This document shows, piece after piece, positions 1-8,350 of a stretch of 25,855 nt of DNA (position 1 is the first letter of the stretch; every line of letters begins with the position of its first letter). The stretch covers positions 1 to 25,855 of the forward strand of contig UQUJ01000045.1 of the NCBI GenBank assembly GCA_900544195.1, in the 5' to 3' direction. Under the pieces are notes generated by a model. That model did not search any database. It was given only the letters and a program-made list of their open reading frames with translations, and was not told where the DNA came from. The translations under genes were made by a program, and so were the position numbers. This DNA is from an uncultured Alistipes sp. GTDB lineage: Bacteria; Bacteroidota; Bacteroidia; Bacteroidales; UBA932.

Positions 1-82
1 TGCAAACTTACATAAAAATCTGCGATTTTTACGCCTGTCACATAAGAAAGAAACAGTTTTTTAGAGGAAATATACGAAAACT
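1..82 (-). repeat. 80-bp duplicated intergenic region, copy A
   Basis: Positions 1-82 match 16264-16345 in the same orientation with about seven substitutions and two single-base gaps. The region contains a -7-like box (3-10), a perfect 8-bp stem with a 3-base loop at 13-31 (TAAAAATC, TGC, GATTTTTA), and a conserved stretch reading CATAAGAAAGAAACAG. It lies downstream of the histidine phosphatase gene. By analogy with copy B it is probably the 5' regulatory region of a minus-strand gene beyond the left edge. Confidence 0.7.
3..10 (-). promoter_or_regulatory. Probable -7 promoter box for a gene beyond the left edge
   Basis: Read on the minus strand this is TAAGTTTG, which fits the Bacteroidetes -7 consensus TAnnTTTG. 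It would drive transcription leftwards, out of the window. I see no clear TTTG at the -33 position. The box sits inside an 80-bp region that is duplicated at 16264-16345, where the same box lies just upstream of the AraC-type regulator. That duplication is the main support for calling it a promoter. Confidence 0.4.
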
Positions 83-100
83 TCTTAGAAGTTGTTTTGA
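83..100 (+). repeat. Short match to the start of the hairpin element
   Basis: TCTTAGAAGTTGTTTTGA differs by one base from the first 18 bases of the hairpin element at 19707 and 25803. Here it forms the last five codons and stop of the histidine phosphatase gene. It may be a remnant of an element that supplied this gene's 3' end, or chance similarity. Confidence 0.35.
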
Positions 101-1467
101 TTCCCGTAATATTCCTTGAATGCGGTCCAGGAATAGAAGGACGGAGCGACCTGCGGGATCGGCAGAGAGGCCTCGTGGCCGTTATAAAGGACTTTGACGA
201 GGATCTCCGGGGCACGCTTGCTGCGGTAGAAGATGAGCTGAAGATTGGAGGCCATCGGAACCTTGTCACTTCTCCAGTAATTCCTCACCTCTTTCGGATC
301 ATCAACGACCGCACCGAAATTGTCCAGGCGCATATAGGAGACCAACGGCAGAATAGCGGTGTCGTGTGAGAAACGAAGCCTCAACTGAATCCCGCCGGAA
401 GCCAGGTCACTATCGGCCTCCTCTATCATGTTCTCAAGAATCGCGGCGTTCTTTGTGCAGCCGGAATTGTCTGTCAAAGGCGAGCGTCCCATATAGAGGT
501 AGCCATTATAATTCCGAACCTCCCAGATGCCGAAGAGTTCATCAAATGTGAATATGTCCGAGAAATCATCCGACGGCTCGCCGTCAAGGCACTGCAGGCC
601 AACCACCACCGTTCGGAGATCGGACTCAAACTTCCACGTCCCGGACGTGGATTCAAGATAGTCGATGTCATTGAAATATCTGGAGCAGAAGGCCTTGGAA
701 TCAATCAGAGCCGCATGCATCGCCACGGACGAGGCCTTGGCATCGGCAGGGATCAGGGTCTTAACCCTGAACGGATTCTGGCCTCCGTCCGGCTCCAGGA
801 CCGGAAGATAGGTCCTTCCGGCATCAACGGAATACGTCAGGTCTCCGTCCAGCCCCTTCAACTCGTCCAAAAATGACATCATACTCAGCATCACACGAGG
901 GACAGCCGTGGAAAGCACATCAGCCCTGGTCTTACCCTTGAATACTTCAGGAAACTCCCTGTGCATCGTCGAGGCTATCAGGCGAAGCTGTTTCTGCCCC
1001 TCCTTGGTCAGATCCCCTCCCCTATTGGCTACAGACGGATAGAACCTCTCGTAACGGACGAAAAGATCCTCACCGGCCTCCGTCAGTTTTCCGGCGGCAT
1101 GAGCGTCTGAAAGCACCTTACGGACTGCCTCATAGACTCCGTCTCCAAGGGCATATCTAGCTCCGTGACGACCGATATGGCTGATGTAGACCGGCTTGTA
1201 GCCCTTCGGAGCCGGAGTGATCCTCACTTCGTCGAACGGGTACATGTAATACTCACCGCCAAGAAGATTGCGGTCGGCCATCATCTCGGCACGGGTGTCG
1301 TACTTGCGGACTGCGTCCTTGACGCCAAATTCAGCCTCGACCGCAGCCCGCCGGTCCAACGTCGCGGGTGTCTGGGCAAATGAATATGTCCCTGCGGCAA
1401 GCAGCGCGGCCACCGCAAGGACAATGTCTTTCAGGATTATCTTTTTCATCGACGCAAGGATATTCAT
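85..1467 (-). CDS. Histidine acid phosphatase (clade 2, MINPP/phytase-like), exported
   Basis: A 460-residue protein of the histidine phosphatase superfamily, clade 2, which removes phosphate from organic phosphates such as inositol phosphates through a phosphohistidine. The nucleophile motif RHGARY is at residues 100-105, and the distal acid motif is SHDT near residue 366. Residues 7-31 look like a Sec signal peptide ending in TYSFAQ, so the enzyme should be periplasmic or outer-surface; no lipobox is seen. The ATG at 1467 overlaps the TAA of the upstream 5'-nucleotidase gene by one base, which favours this start and suggests translational coupling; Met7 is an alternative. It is the last gene of the seven-gene minus-strand unit. 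The substrate is not determinable from sequence; phytate is plausible for the family. Confidence 0.85.
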   Translation of the reverse strand: MNILASMKKIILKDIVLAVAALLAAGTYSFAQTPATLDRRAAVEAEFGVKDAVRKYDTRAEMMADRNLLGGEYYMYPFDEVRITPAPKGYKPVYISHIGRHGARYALGDGVYEAVRKVLSDAHAAGKLTEAGEDLFVRYERFYPSVANRGGDLTKEGQKQLRLIASTMHREFPEVFKGKTRADVLSTAVPRVMLSMMSFLDELKGLDGDLTYSVDAGRTYLPVLEPDGGQNPFRVKTLIPADAKASSVAMHAALIDSKAFCSRYFNDIDYLESTSGTWKFESDLRTVVVGLQCLDGEPSDDFSDIFTFDELFGIWEVRNYNGYLYMGRSPLTDNSGCTKNAAILENMIEEADSDLASGGIQLRLRFSHDTAILPLVSYMRLDNFGAVVDDPKEVRNYWRSDKVPMASNLQLIFYRSKRAPEILVKVLYNGHEASLPIPQVAPSFYSWTAFKEYYGNQNNF

Positions 1468-3218
1468 TATTTACCGTAGATCAATTCCACGTCTGCCTTG
1501 ATGGCTTCCGGCGCGAAATCAGGAACGAACCTCCAGGAACCGACGACATTCGGATCGCCCACCACAGCCGGATCGATGGAGCCGTGCTTCTTGAGATAAC
1601 GGTACAGGATTGTCCTGAACTCGGGTCCGCGGTAGATGATCCTATCCTCGACCGACCGTGCGTCCATAAGGCCGGCAGCCTTCATAAGGCCACCGGAGCC
1701 AGTTGAACGATAGGAAGTTATGGCGACGGAATAGTCCTTGTCCATCTCGAACGGGCTGCCGTCGGCCATTCCGGAGACCGTCACACGCGAGCCGTAAGGC
1801 TTGGTCACGTCGACGGTGTAGCGGATTCCCGCGGCGGAATCGAAGTTCGCCGGACTCTTGGCAAGCTTCCACTTCATGCCGCCGGTGGCATAGTCCTTTG
1901 TCTGGGTGATCCTGAGCACATGGGAGCCTTCCGCCGGTCCTGGCACCGTGCTGATCCACGCATCATAGCTCGCCTCAAGGTACCGCAGGATCTCGGCGCC
2001 GGTCAGGCGCAGGACGACCAGTTTGTTGTCATAAGGATAGATCTTACGGATGTCCTGGTAACGAACCTCGCCGGCAGGAACCATGCCGTCAATGAGCAGC
2101 GTCGCCGAAAGCGAGATGTCTACCGGCCAGGCGCTGAACGCAAGGGCGTGAAGGAAGTTCATGTAGTCACACTGGCGATAGTAGAACTCCCTGGACACCA
2201 AGTCTTTCTTTACCTCGCCGACATGGCTGGCATTGAAGTCCCGCACCTTCTCGTAGTCGGACTTGAAGGCTTCCTCCATGGCGGTGTCATAGTTTTCCGA
2301 ACCGAAGGACTCGACCTCGCCGGACAGTGAACGGCTGATCACTTTCCCGCCTCTCACGACCAGCTTGATGTCGGCAAGACAGGCGTACTGTCCTGCCCTG
2401 CCGCAATCCAGCAGAACGGTGCTGTCGGTTTTCAGCACCTTGGTGGAATGGTCGTGACCGGTGACAAGCACATCGACACCCTTGAGACTGTTGAACAGGT
2501 CAAGACCCTGACGCTCAAGGTTCTGCCCGTCGCCCTTGCCCATCGAAGTGTGGGCCACGACAATCACGACTTGCGGCTTTTCCTTGGAGCGCACCTTATC
2601 CACATCCTCCTGGACCAGAGGCAGAAGCGAATCGAAACGGAGGCCGGAGACACAGGAGGCGTCCATCAGCGAGGCGTTAGCGGCGTTGGTGTACCCCAGA
2701 ACCGCGACCTTGACTCCTCCTTTCTTAATTATTGAATATGCCGGGAGATACCCTTTGCCGGTCCTTTCCGACACGGCGTTGCCGGCCAGAAACGGAACGC
2801 CGGCTTTTCTCATCTCCCTGGTCACACGGTCATAGACACGGTGACCGGCCTCGAAATCCGAGTGTCCCGCCACCACGGCGTCATACCCCATGTAGGCGGC
2901 GAGCCTCGGGTACAGATGGGCGGATGTCGTGTCGACAAAGTTGTAGTAGAATGGGGCTCCGCCGCCGGAGAAGTTGTCTCCGGCATCGACAAGGATGACA
3001 TTGTCCTCGCCTTTGGCCGCCCTGACACCTTCCACGAATCCGCTTTGCGACATCAGCGAGCCTCTGGCCCGCCCTCCGTCTTCTATCGGTTTGGCAAACC
3101 AGTAGCCGTGGCCGTCACCGGTGGCGACAACCGACAGATTGTACTCTCCGTCCTTCAGAGTGGAGCAGGCCGAGAGGATCAACGCGGCCGCGGCCGCAAT
3201 GAATTGTTTTATCTTCAT
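1467..3218 (-). CDS. 5'-nucleotidase/UshA-like metallophosphatase lipoprotein
   Basis: A 583-residue two-domain protein with an N-terminal calcineurin-like metallophosphatase and a C-terminal 5'-nucleotidase domain (from about residue 330, ending near 560). A lipobox LSAC gives Cys18 as the lipidation site. Metal-site motifs are GDGHG (Asp35, His37), GDN (80-82), a His after the central strands (AHTSMG) and TGHDHS. The usual GNH(D/E) motif is replaced by GHSDFE at 118-123, so the Asn-His pair is lost (see findings). Family members hydrolyse nucleotides or cyclic nucleotides in the periplasm. The gene lies 57 bp after the metalloprotease gene and overlaps the phosphatase gene by one base. Activity on nucleotides is uncertain given the altered motif. 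Confidence 0.85.
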   Translation of the reverse strand: MKIKQFIAAAAALILSACSTLKDGEYNLSVVATGDGHGYWFAKPIEDGGRARGSLMSQSGFVEGVRAAKGEDNVILVDAGDNFSGGGAPFYYNFVDTTSAHLYPRLAAYMGYDAVVAGHSDFEAGHRVYDRVTREMRKAGVPFLAGNAVSERTGKGYLPAYSIIKKGGVKVAVLGYTNAANASLMDASCVSGLRFDSLLPLVQEDVDKVRSKEKPQVVIVVAHTSMGKGDGQNLERQGLDLFNSLKGVDVLVTGHDHSTKVLKTDSTVLLDCGRAGQYACLADIKLVVRGGKVISRSLSGEVESFGSENYDTAMEEAFKSDYEKVRDFNASHVGEVKKDLVSREFYYRQCDYMNFLHALAFSAWPVDISLSATLLIDGMVPAGEVRYQDIRKIYPYDNKLVVLRLTGAEILRYLEASYDAWISTVPGPAEGSHVLRITQTKDYATGGMKWKLAKSPANFDSAAGIRYTVDVTKPYGSRVTVSGMADGSPFEMDKDYSVAITSYRSTGSGGLMKAAGLMDARSVEDRIIYRGPEFRTILYRYLKKHGSIDPAVVGDPNVVGSWRFVPDFAPEAIKADVELIYGK

Positions 3219-3241
3219 CTAATGAATATGCTTGTGTTTTT

Positions 3242-3270
3242 CCGGTCGCTTCGACAGGCTCAGCGACCGG
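3242..3270. repeat. REP-like palindrome between two operon genes
   Basis: A perfect 9-bp inverted repeat, CCGGTCGCT and AGCGACCGG, with an 11-base loop containing TCGACAGGCTC. The TTCGACAGGCTCAG core resembles REP-like intergenic palindromes that I recall from several bacterial groups. There is no T-run on the downstream side in the direction of transcription, so it is not a standard terminator. A half copy differing by one base lies at 22093-22110. Confidence 0.65.
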
Positions 3271-3275
3271 AGAGG

Positions 3276-5861
3276 TTATTTCTGGCTCTGGAGGGCGGCG
3301 TTGACACGAGCGAGAAGGTACTCGTAGTGAGCCCTGTCCTCGGACGGAGCGGAAGACCTGCGGGAAAGGCACAGTGCCTTTACCTTATTGAGGAATATTA
3401 TCCTGCAACCGTCACTCTCGTCGATGGTCTGGACACTCACGGCCTTCTGGAAAGGGGACTGTCCCTCACCGAGGCTGTAGTCTTCAAAACCGCACCAATC
3501 CTGTCCGCCAAGATGTTCATCAGCCTCTGTCTCCTCCGCAAACGACTTGGACAGCACTGACTTGACATCCTTTGACGAAGCCGTCAGCATCTCCCTCTGG
3601 AGGGTCTTCTCCTCAGAGGCGAGCCTGCGCCCGGCAATCGATGAGGCGAACACCTCGGCATAGAGGTCGTCGTAATATTCCTTGACCGTGTAAGGTCCGG
3701 CCACTCCTGGAACGGCGGATGAAAGCATCACATTCGTCGGAACCGTTGAAGCGAGGGACTTCGCCACGGCGGCGCAGATCTTGTTGGACTGCGGGGCGGC
3801 GAGAGGCAGGTTGGAAGTCACCGACGGCTCATTGATCCATGAGGAGGAGCGCAGCTGCGCCACCACCCACTTCAGGGAAGCCCTCTGTACCTTTCTGGCG
3901 ACCGGAACTGACGGCTTGACAGCCGATCCGTCCTTGACGTTGTTCAGGTATATTCCTCCGACCTGCGCCATCACATTGCCGATGTAGCGGTAGTACTGGT
4001 TCGTCAGCTGGGTGTAAAGATCATTCCTGTGTGTGAAATCGCTGTCATCGGCACCGATCCACCCGTTCATCTTAGGAAGGATGTACTTGAGGTTCTTGAT
4101 ACCGTAGTCGCTGGACTTGATCGGATCATCCCCGAGATCCTCAGCCCTCGCGCTCGGATCATAAGAGCCATAGCTGGCACTGGCCATCTGCTGCGCTCCG
4201 TAGCGGTAAAGCGGATCACCGGCCTTGGCCTCGATGATCTTACCGGCGATCTCAGCCTCCTCCCAGATGTCCTTGGCTCCGATCACAGGAGTGTACAGCC
4301 ACTTGATGGCATATTCATCATAAACCCCCAGAGACGGCGGCACAAGCTTGACGCCTTTGTCCTGAGGCTGAGCCACATAGTTGAAGCGGGCATAGTCCAT
4401 AATCGACGGAGTCGTGCCATACTTCGCGGTGAAAGCGGCGTTCCTCAAAGAATCGGTAGGATAGGCCGAAGAGGCTCCCATATTGTGCATAAGTCCCAGA
4501 GTGTGACCTATTTCGTGAGAGATCACATAGACAAGTGACTCATCGATGATGTCCTGCGGCATCTTCACGGCACGGACCTTCTCATCCACTTGTGCCGTCT
4601 GCACGAAGCGCCAGTTATTGATCAGCTTGATGACATCGTTATAGACAAGCACAGACGCGTTCAGGATCTCTCCCGTCACCGGATCAACCCAAGACGGACC
4701 CATAGCGTTCATCGTCGCGTCAGGGACATACCTGATGCATGAATATTTAAGGTTGTCCGGATCGAACTGAGGATCCTCATCGGCTGTAGGGAAGTCACGC
4801 ACCTGCATCACGTCCTTCAGTCCGATGGCCTCGAAAGCTTTGTTCCAAGCCAGGACACCCTCCTTGATCGGAGCCTTCCAAGCCTCAGGGAACGAATTGT
4901 CCACGTACCAGACAATCGGATTCTTGACCGTGACCTTCTGGCCTTTCTGCCAAGCGGTAGTGTCTGAGAGCTCGAGTCTCCAGCGGGAGGCCAGCACATA
5001 GCCTTTGAACCCATCCTCGGCGGATGTGAGATTGTACTTCACACTGCCCTCTCCCGGGCCGACCGGGAACACTCCGATCCTCGAATCCTGCACACGGGCC
5101 GGCATCGGGTTCTCCGGAAGCAGCATAAACGAAACCGTGTAGGCCATCGAGCCGGATCCCACTTTGCCTTTCAGCATCAGGAAGGTCTTCGTGAAGTCCA
5201 CATTGGAATGCACCTTCACGGAAGCGTTGTCACTGAATGCCTTGAGATCGCTGAACCAGGTTGATTTCTCGTCAGCCGCCTTAGTGAGGGAGAAGTCCTT
5301 TCCCTTTGGAGCGACCGAATTGATGAGTGGAGTCACCTCGAAGACCACCTCCGAGCTGTCCTTGCTCGTCGCCTGCACGGCGATCCTTCTCAAGACCTTA
5401 GGAATATAGTTGCGCTCGATGGCGGCCTGCATCCCGGGATCGGAACTCGTGGCGTTCGTGCCCGGAACAGTCAGCACCACAAGGCTGTCCTTGAGGTCAA
5501 TCTGGAAATATGTCGGCTTCACGTACTTATACCCGACGTTCAGATAGGCCGGATTGCTTGTGGCGGTGATGGTGCTTCCCACGAGCATCCTGCGTCCCAT
5601 CATATTCCTTGGAAAGCCCATATAGATCTTGTCCTTGGACGTGCGGTAGAGGTTGAACGTGCCGCCGCAGGCCGAATCGGCGACCTCCTTCATCAGCTTC
5701 TCGTAAGGGGTCTGCTTCTTCTTCGGAGCCGGTTTCTGAGCCGCTGTAGCCTCCGTCTGAGCCTTTTTCTTCTTTTTCTTAAACACGGACGCTGCCGCGT
5801 CTGTGGATGGAACCAACAGCGCGGCGGCGATCAAAGTCAGGATAATACTCCTTTTTGTCAT
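3276..5861 (-). CDS. Zinc-dependent metalloprotease, DUF5117/DUF4953 type
   Basis: An 861-residue exported protease. Residues 1-24 form a signal peptide, followed by a Lys-rich stretch (about 27-50). The zinc site is HEIGHTLGLMHN, an extended HExxHxxGxxH motif, at about residues 445-456, with a downstream Met-turn candidate in the segment SIMDYARFNY. The whole architecture matches the Bacteroidetes family annotated as zinc-dependent metalloprotease with DUF5118/DUF5117 and DUF4953 regions, normally about 800-860 residues. Members are commonly encoded next to SusC/SusD, DUF4843 and PKD-like lipoprotein genes, as here. It presumably cleaves proteins at the cell surface or in the periplasm to feed the SusCD transporter. 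The gene starts 27 bp after the PKD-like gene. Confidence 0.88.
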   Translation of the reverse strand: MTKRSIILTLIAAALLVPSTDAAASVFKKKKKKAQTEATAAQKPAPKKKQTPYEKLMKEVADSACGGTFNLYRTSKDKIYMGFPRNMMGRRMLVGSTITATSNPAYLNVGYKYVKPTYFQIDLKDSLVVLTVPGTNATSSDPGMQAAIERNYIPKVLRRIAVQATSKDSSEVVFEVTPLINSVAPKGKDFSLTKAADEKSTWFSDLKAFSDNASVKVHSNVDFTKTFLMLKGKVGSGSMAYTVSFMLLPENPMPARVQDSRIGVFPVGPGEGSVKYNLTSAEDGFKGYVLASRWRLELSDTTAWQKGQKVTVKNPIVWYVDNSFPEAWKAPIKEGVLAWNKAFEAIGLKDVMQVRDFPTADEDPQFDPDNLKYSCIRYVPDATMNAMGPSWVDPVTGEILNASVLVYNDVIKLINNWRFVQTAQVDEKVRAVKMPQDIIDESLVYVISHEIGHTLGLMHNMGASSAYPTDSLRNAAFTAKYGTTPSIMDYARFNYVAQPQDKGVKLVPPSLGVYDEYAIKWLYTPVIGAKDIWEEAEIAGKIIEAKAGDPLYRYGAQQMASASYGSYDPSARAEDLGDDPIKSSDYGIKNLKYILPKMNGWIGADDSDFTHRNDLYTQLTNQYYRYIGNVMAQVGGIYLNNVKDGSAVKPSVPVARKVQRASLKWVVAQLRSSSWINEPSVTSNLPLAAPQSNKICAAVAKSLASTVPTNVMLSSAVPGVAGPYTVKEYYDDLYAEVFASSIAGRRLASEEKTLQREMLTASSKDVKSVLSKSFAEETEADEHLGGQDWCGFEDYSLGEGQSPFQKAVSVQTIDESDGCRIIFLNKVKALCLSRRSSAPSEDRAHYEYLLARVNAALQSQK

Positions 5862-5888
5862 AGTATTTTTTTTAGTTATGATTTATTA

Positions 5889-7391
5889 TCAATTCACTCT
5901 GTACTTGTAAAGCACGGAGACCGGATCATCGCAGATTCCCTCATAGGAACGGACAAGCGAGTCATCAGAGAACGAGTAAACATAGAGACTTCCTTTCTTG
6001 TCACCGGCTCTTGATGGATTGTAGGTCACGACATAAAGAAGATCCTCTCCATCATCTCCCTTGCCACGTCCTTTGAAATTGGTGGCTATGTCACGGATCT
6101 GCTCTCCGGCAGGAAGCGTGATCGTCGGTTTGGTGGCCGGGGCGCTGATCAGGGACCATCTGTAGATGGCGTTCCCGAAGGTGTAGTAAACATCAGCCGA
6201 GTGCTTGGTGTTCACGAACTTGCTGTTCTCGTCCATCTTGAGGTCCGACGTGGTGAAATCCACCGACGCCCCCCATTTCTTGAATGTTCCCGTTCCACCG
6301 ACTCCGTCCGTGCAGCGAATCATATAGTTCTCCGGATTGGCGTTGTTTCTGAAAAGGATGTAGAGTCCGTTTTTCTTGGAAGTCCTCATCGTGGCCATAT
6401 TCACGACAGAATAGCCCTTCTGCGAGTAGTAGAACACGCCCGCAGAGGCGCTTCTCCTGATGCACAGGGTGTCGTCCGTGTAGTAGATCGTGGTGCGGAC
6501 GGATTCGGTTGTCGGCATAGTTCTGGACAGTCCTCCGAAGACCCTTGTCATCGGCTTGATGTCGGTCATGTCGGTGTAGTTTCCAAGAAGCATGTCGTAG
6601 CGGTAGATGTGGGAGTTGTTGCCCAAAAGGAAGGCTGCGAAGCCGGATGTGTTGGCGATCTCGCCGCCGAAGGCCTTGAACGAAGACCCAGCTCCGGCCA
6701 TTCCGGCTTTCTGGAAAAGCTGGAATGTCTTTGCCTCCATGTGCCACATGGTGCTTCGCTCATCGTTCGTCGCGATGAGGATGCCTGAATAGTCAACCTT
6801 CTTGACAGTCGCGTTGGACATGAACAGGGCCACGCCGTTCTTGAGCGTCTGTCCGGGATTGATGGAAGAGAACACGTCCGGGAACACCTCGCGCTCCCCG
6901 GCGGCGCTCTCCTCCGATGTCAGGGTCTTGACGAAGGTCAGGCTGCCGTTGCCGGCCTTGTCGTTGCTCAGGATGGCGACACCCTCGTCATAGCCGGAAT
7001 TGACATTCAGCGTGAAGTACTTGTAAGACACACTCTCCCCGTTGTCAAGACGCAGGCGCAACAGGAAAGTACCGATCTTGGAGAAGGTGTAGTCGATGGT
7101 CGGCGAAGTGGAGAACTTCTCGACCGTTCCCGGCTTGAAGAGGTGGTCGGCTATCGTCTTTCCGTCGGCCGGCTGTCCATAGGTCCACTCGAATTTCACA
7201 TCAAGGCCGCTTTTCACAGTGAGGCCTTCGTATTTCAGCTCGACTCCAAGATTGGCGTTGATCGTGTCCGAAGCCGCGACGACTTCGATCGGCTCCAACT
7301 CCAACGAGCCTCCCTCATCGATCTTCCAGCATGACGGAAGCACGAAGAGCAGGATGGCAAGCGAGAGTACGCAGTATTTTAGATTTCTCAT
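5889..7391 (-). CDS. PKD-like family lipoprotein
   Basis: A 500-residue surface lipoprotein with lipobox LPSC (Cys21). Residues 30-135 look like one or two PKD/Ig-type beta domains (segments VKFEWTYGQ and FSKIGTFLLRLRLDNGESVSYKYFTLNV). The remainder, about 140-500, alternates beta strands and may be propeller-like (for example NNSHIYRYDMLLGNY and VYYTFGNAIYRWSL). It matches the PKD-like lipoprotein family found in the SusCD-DUF4843-PKD-metalloprotease locus. The likely role is substrate capture or presentation at the outer membrane; the ligand is unknown. It lies 17 bp after the DUF4843 gene. Confidence 0.8.
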   Translation of the reverse strand: MRNLKYCVLSLAILLFVLPSCWKIDEGGSLELEPIEVVAASDTINANLGVELKYEGLTVKSGLDVKFEWTYGQPADGKTIADHLFKPGTVEKFSTSPTIDYTFSKIGTFLLRLRLDNGESVSYKYFTLNVNSGYDEGVAILSNDKAGNGSLTFVKTLTSEESAAGEREVFPDVFSSINPGQTLKNGVALFMSNATVKKVDYSGILIATNDERSTMWHMEAKTFQLFQKAGMAGAGSSFKAFGGEIANTSGFAAFLLGNNSHIYRYDMLLGNYTDMTDIKPMTRVFGGLSRTMPTTESVRTTIYYTDDTLCIRRSASAGVFYYSQKGYSVVNMATMRTSKKNGLYILFRNNANPENYMIRCTDGVGGTGTFKKWGASVDFTTSDLKMDENSKFVNTKHSADVYYTFGNAIYRWSLISAPATKPTITLPAGEQIRDIATNFKGRGKGDDGEDLLYVVTYNPSRAGDKKGSLYVYSFSDDSLVRSYEGICDDPVSVLYKYRVN

Positions 7392-7408
7392 AATGTTCTG
7401 TCTATAAT

Positions 7409-8332
7409 TTAGTTAAGAAAACCGTATCTGCCGCTTCTCGGATCCCCCCAGCCAATCAGCGCGTTGATGTTCACACTCTCCGTTCCCATCGGCTCGAAGT
7501 TAGGGTCATCCGGATGATCCTTGTAGTACTGCTCATAGTACTCGAAGAGAGGACAGAAGACCTCGGAGGCCCAGGCCGCCATGTAAGTCTGGCGCCAGAA
7601 CCTTGTCATCTTGAAGTTGTCGGCGTTCGGCTCGGCGTCGAGATTCTCGCCATAATGCGCGACACAATACTCATAGAAGGTAGGGTTCGTCTCGGCGGTC
7701 TTATGGTAGAACTCCAGGAGCTTGCGGAACTTGGAAGGATAGAAGTTGCCAAGGTCGTAGTCCCAGCCGGCCGGCTTGCTGGAGGCAGGCCTCCACCATG
7801 TCGGGCAGGCCGGATCGCCGTCGTTGACATAGAGCTGGAACTCCGGAGACATGACCGTGGTGTTGATCGTGTCCGCCGGAAGCGGCTCGAAGTTCCCGTA
7901 CGGCACAAGTCTCAGGTGCACCCTCACATAGCTTCCGCCTTTCATCTCAGGCTGACGCTTGAGTCTCACATTGATGGTCGTGGAAACCTCTCCGGCAGGG
8001 ATCACACAGTCCTCCACCTCAAAGTCGACACCTTCCCTGGCGGAGATCACAGGGTACTCCACACCTCCGAAAGTCAGCACCGTGCCGGCGGGAGTGTCCA
8101 CGCTCTCCACCTTGAACGGCCTGTCCACATCGGACACGTTGCCCATCACATAGACATTGGCGGCGACATCAATCTCATCCGTGGACAGCAGCGCGAAAGA
8201 CTTCATGATGGTCTGGATCCTGTCCTGGAAATAGATGTGGTCCTTCTGGCCGGTGTCATACATCACCCAAGTCCCGTCGCACGAGGCAAGGAACGGAAGG
8301 AAGGCGATCAATGAATATATCAATCTTTTCAT
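7409..8332 (-). CDS. DUF4843 domain lipoprotein
   Basis: A 307-residue lipoprotein with lipobox LASC (Cys18). It shows the DUF4843 pattern: after the lipobox comes a YFQDR segment, then a beta-rich region with YVMGNVSDVDRPF and a long C-terminal helical part rich in Tyr and Trp (residues 170-307). DUF4843 proteins occur almost only beside SusC/SusD genes in Bacteroidetes and are of unknown function, probably surface-exposed accessory binding proteins. The gene is 18 bp after susD and 17 bp before the PKD-like gene, so it is certainly co-transcribed with them. Confidence 0.82.
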   Translation of the reverse strand: MKRLIYSLIAFLPFLASCDGTWVMYDTGQKDHIYFQDRIQTIMKSFALLSTDEIDVAANVYVMGNVSDVDRPFKVESVDTPAGTVLTFGGVEYPVISAREGVDFEVEDCVIPAGEVSTTINVRLKRQPEMKGGSYVRVHLRLVPYGNFEPLPADTINTTVMSPEFQLYVNDGDPACPTWWRPASSKPAGWDYDLGNFYPSKFRKLLEFYHKTAETNPTFYEYCVAHYGENLDAEPNADNFKMTRFWRQTYMAAWASEVFCPLFEYYEQYYKDHPDDPNFEPMGTESVNINALIGWGDPRSGRYGFLN

Positions 8333-8350
8333 CTTTGTTCCATTTTTAGT

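Noticed and set aside
3183..3197. GCGGCCGCGGCCGC repeat
   Set aside because: It only encodes the alanine-rich core of the lipoprotein signal peptide of the 5'-nucleotidase-like protein.
7514..8314. 266-codon open frame opposite the DUF4843 gene
   Set aside because: Antisense shadow of a clear lipoprotein gene in a tight operon.
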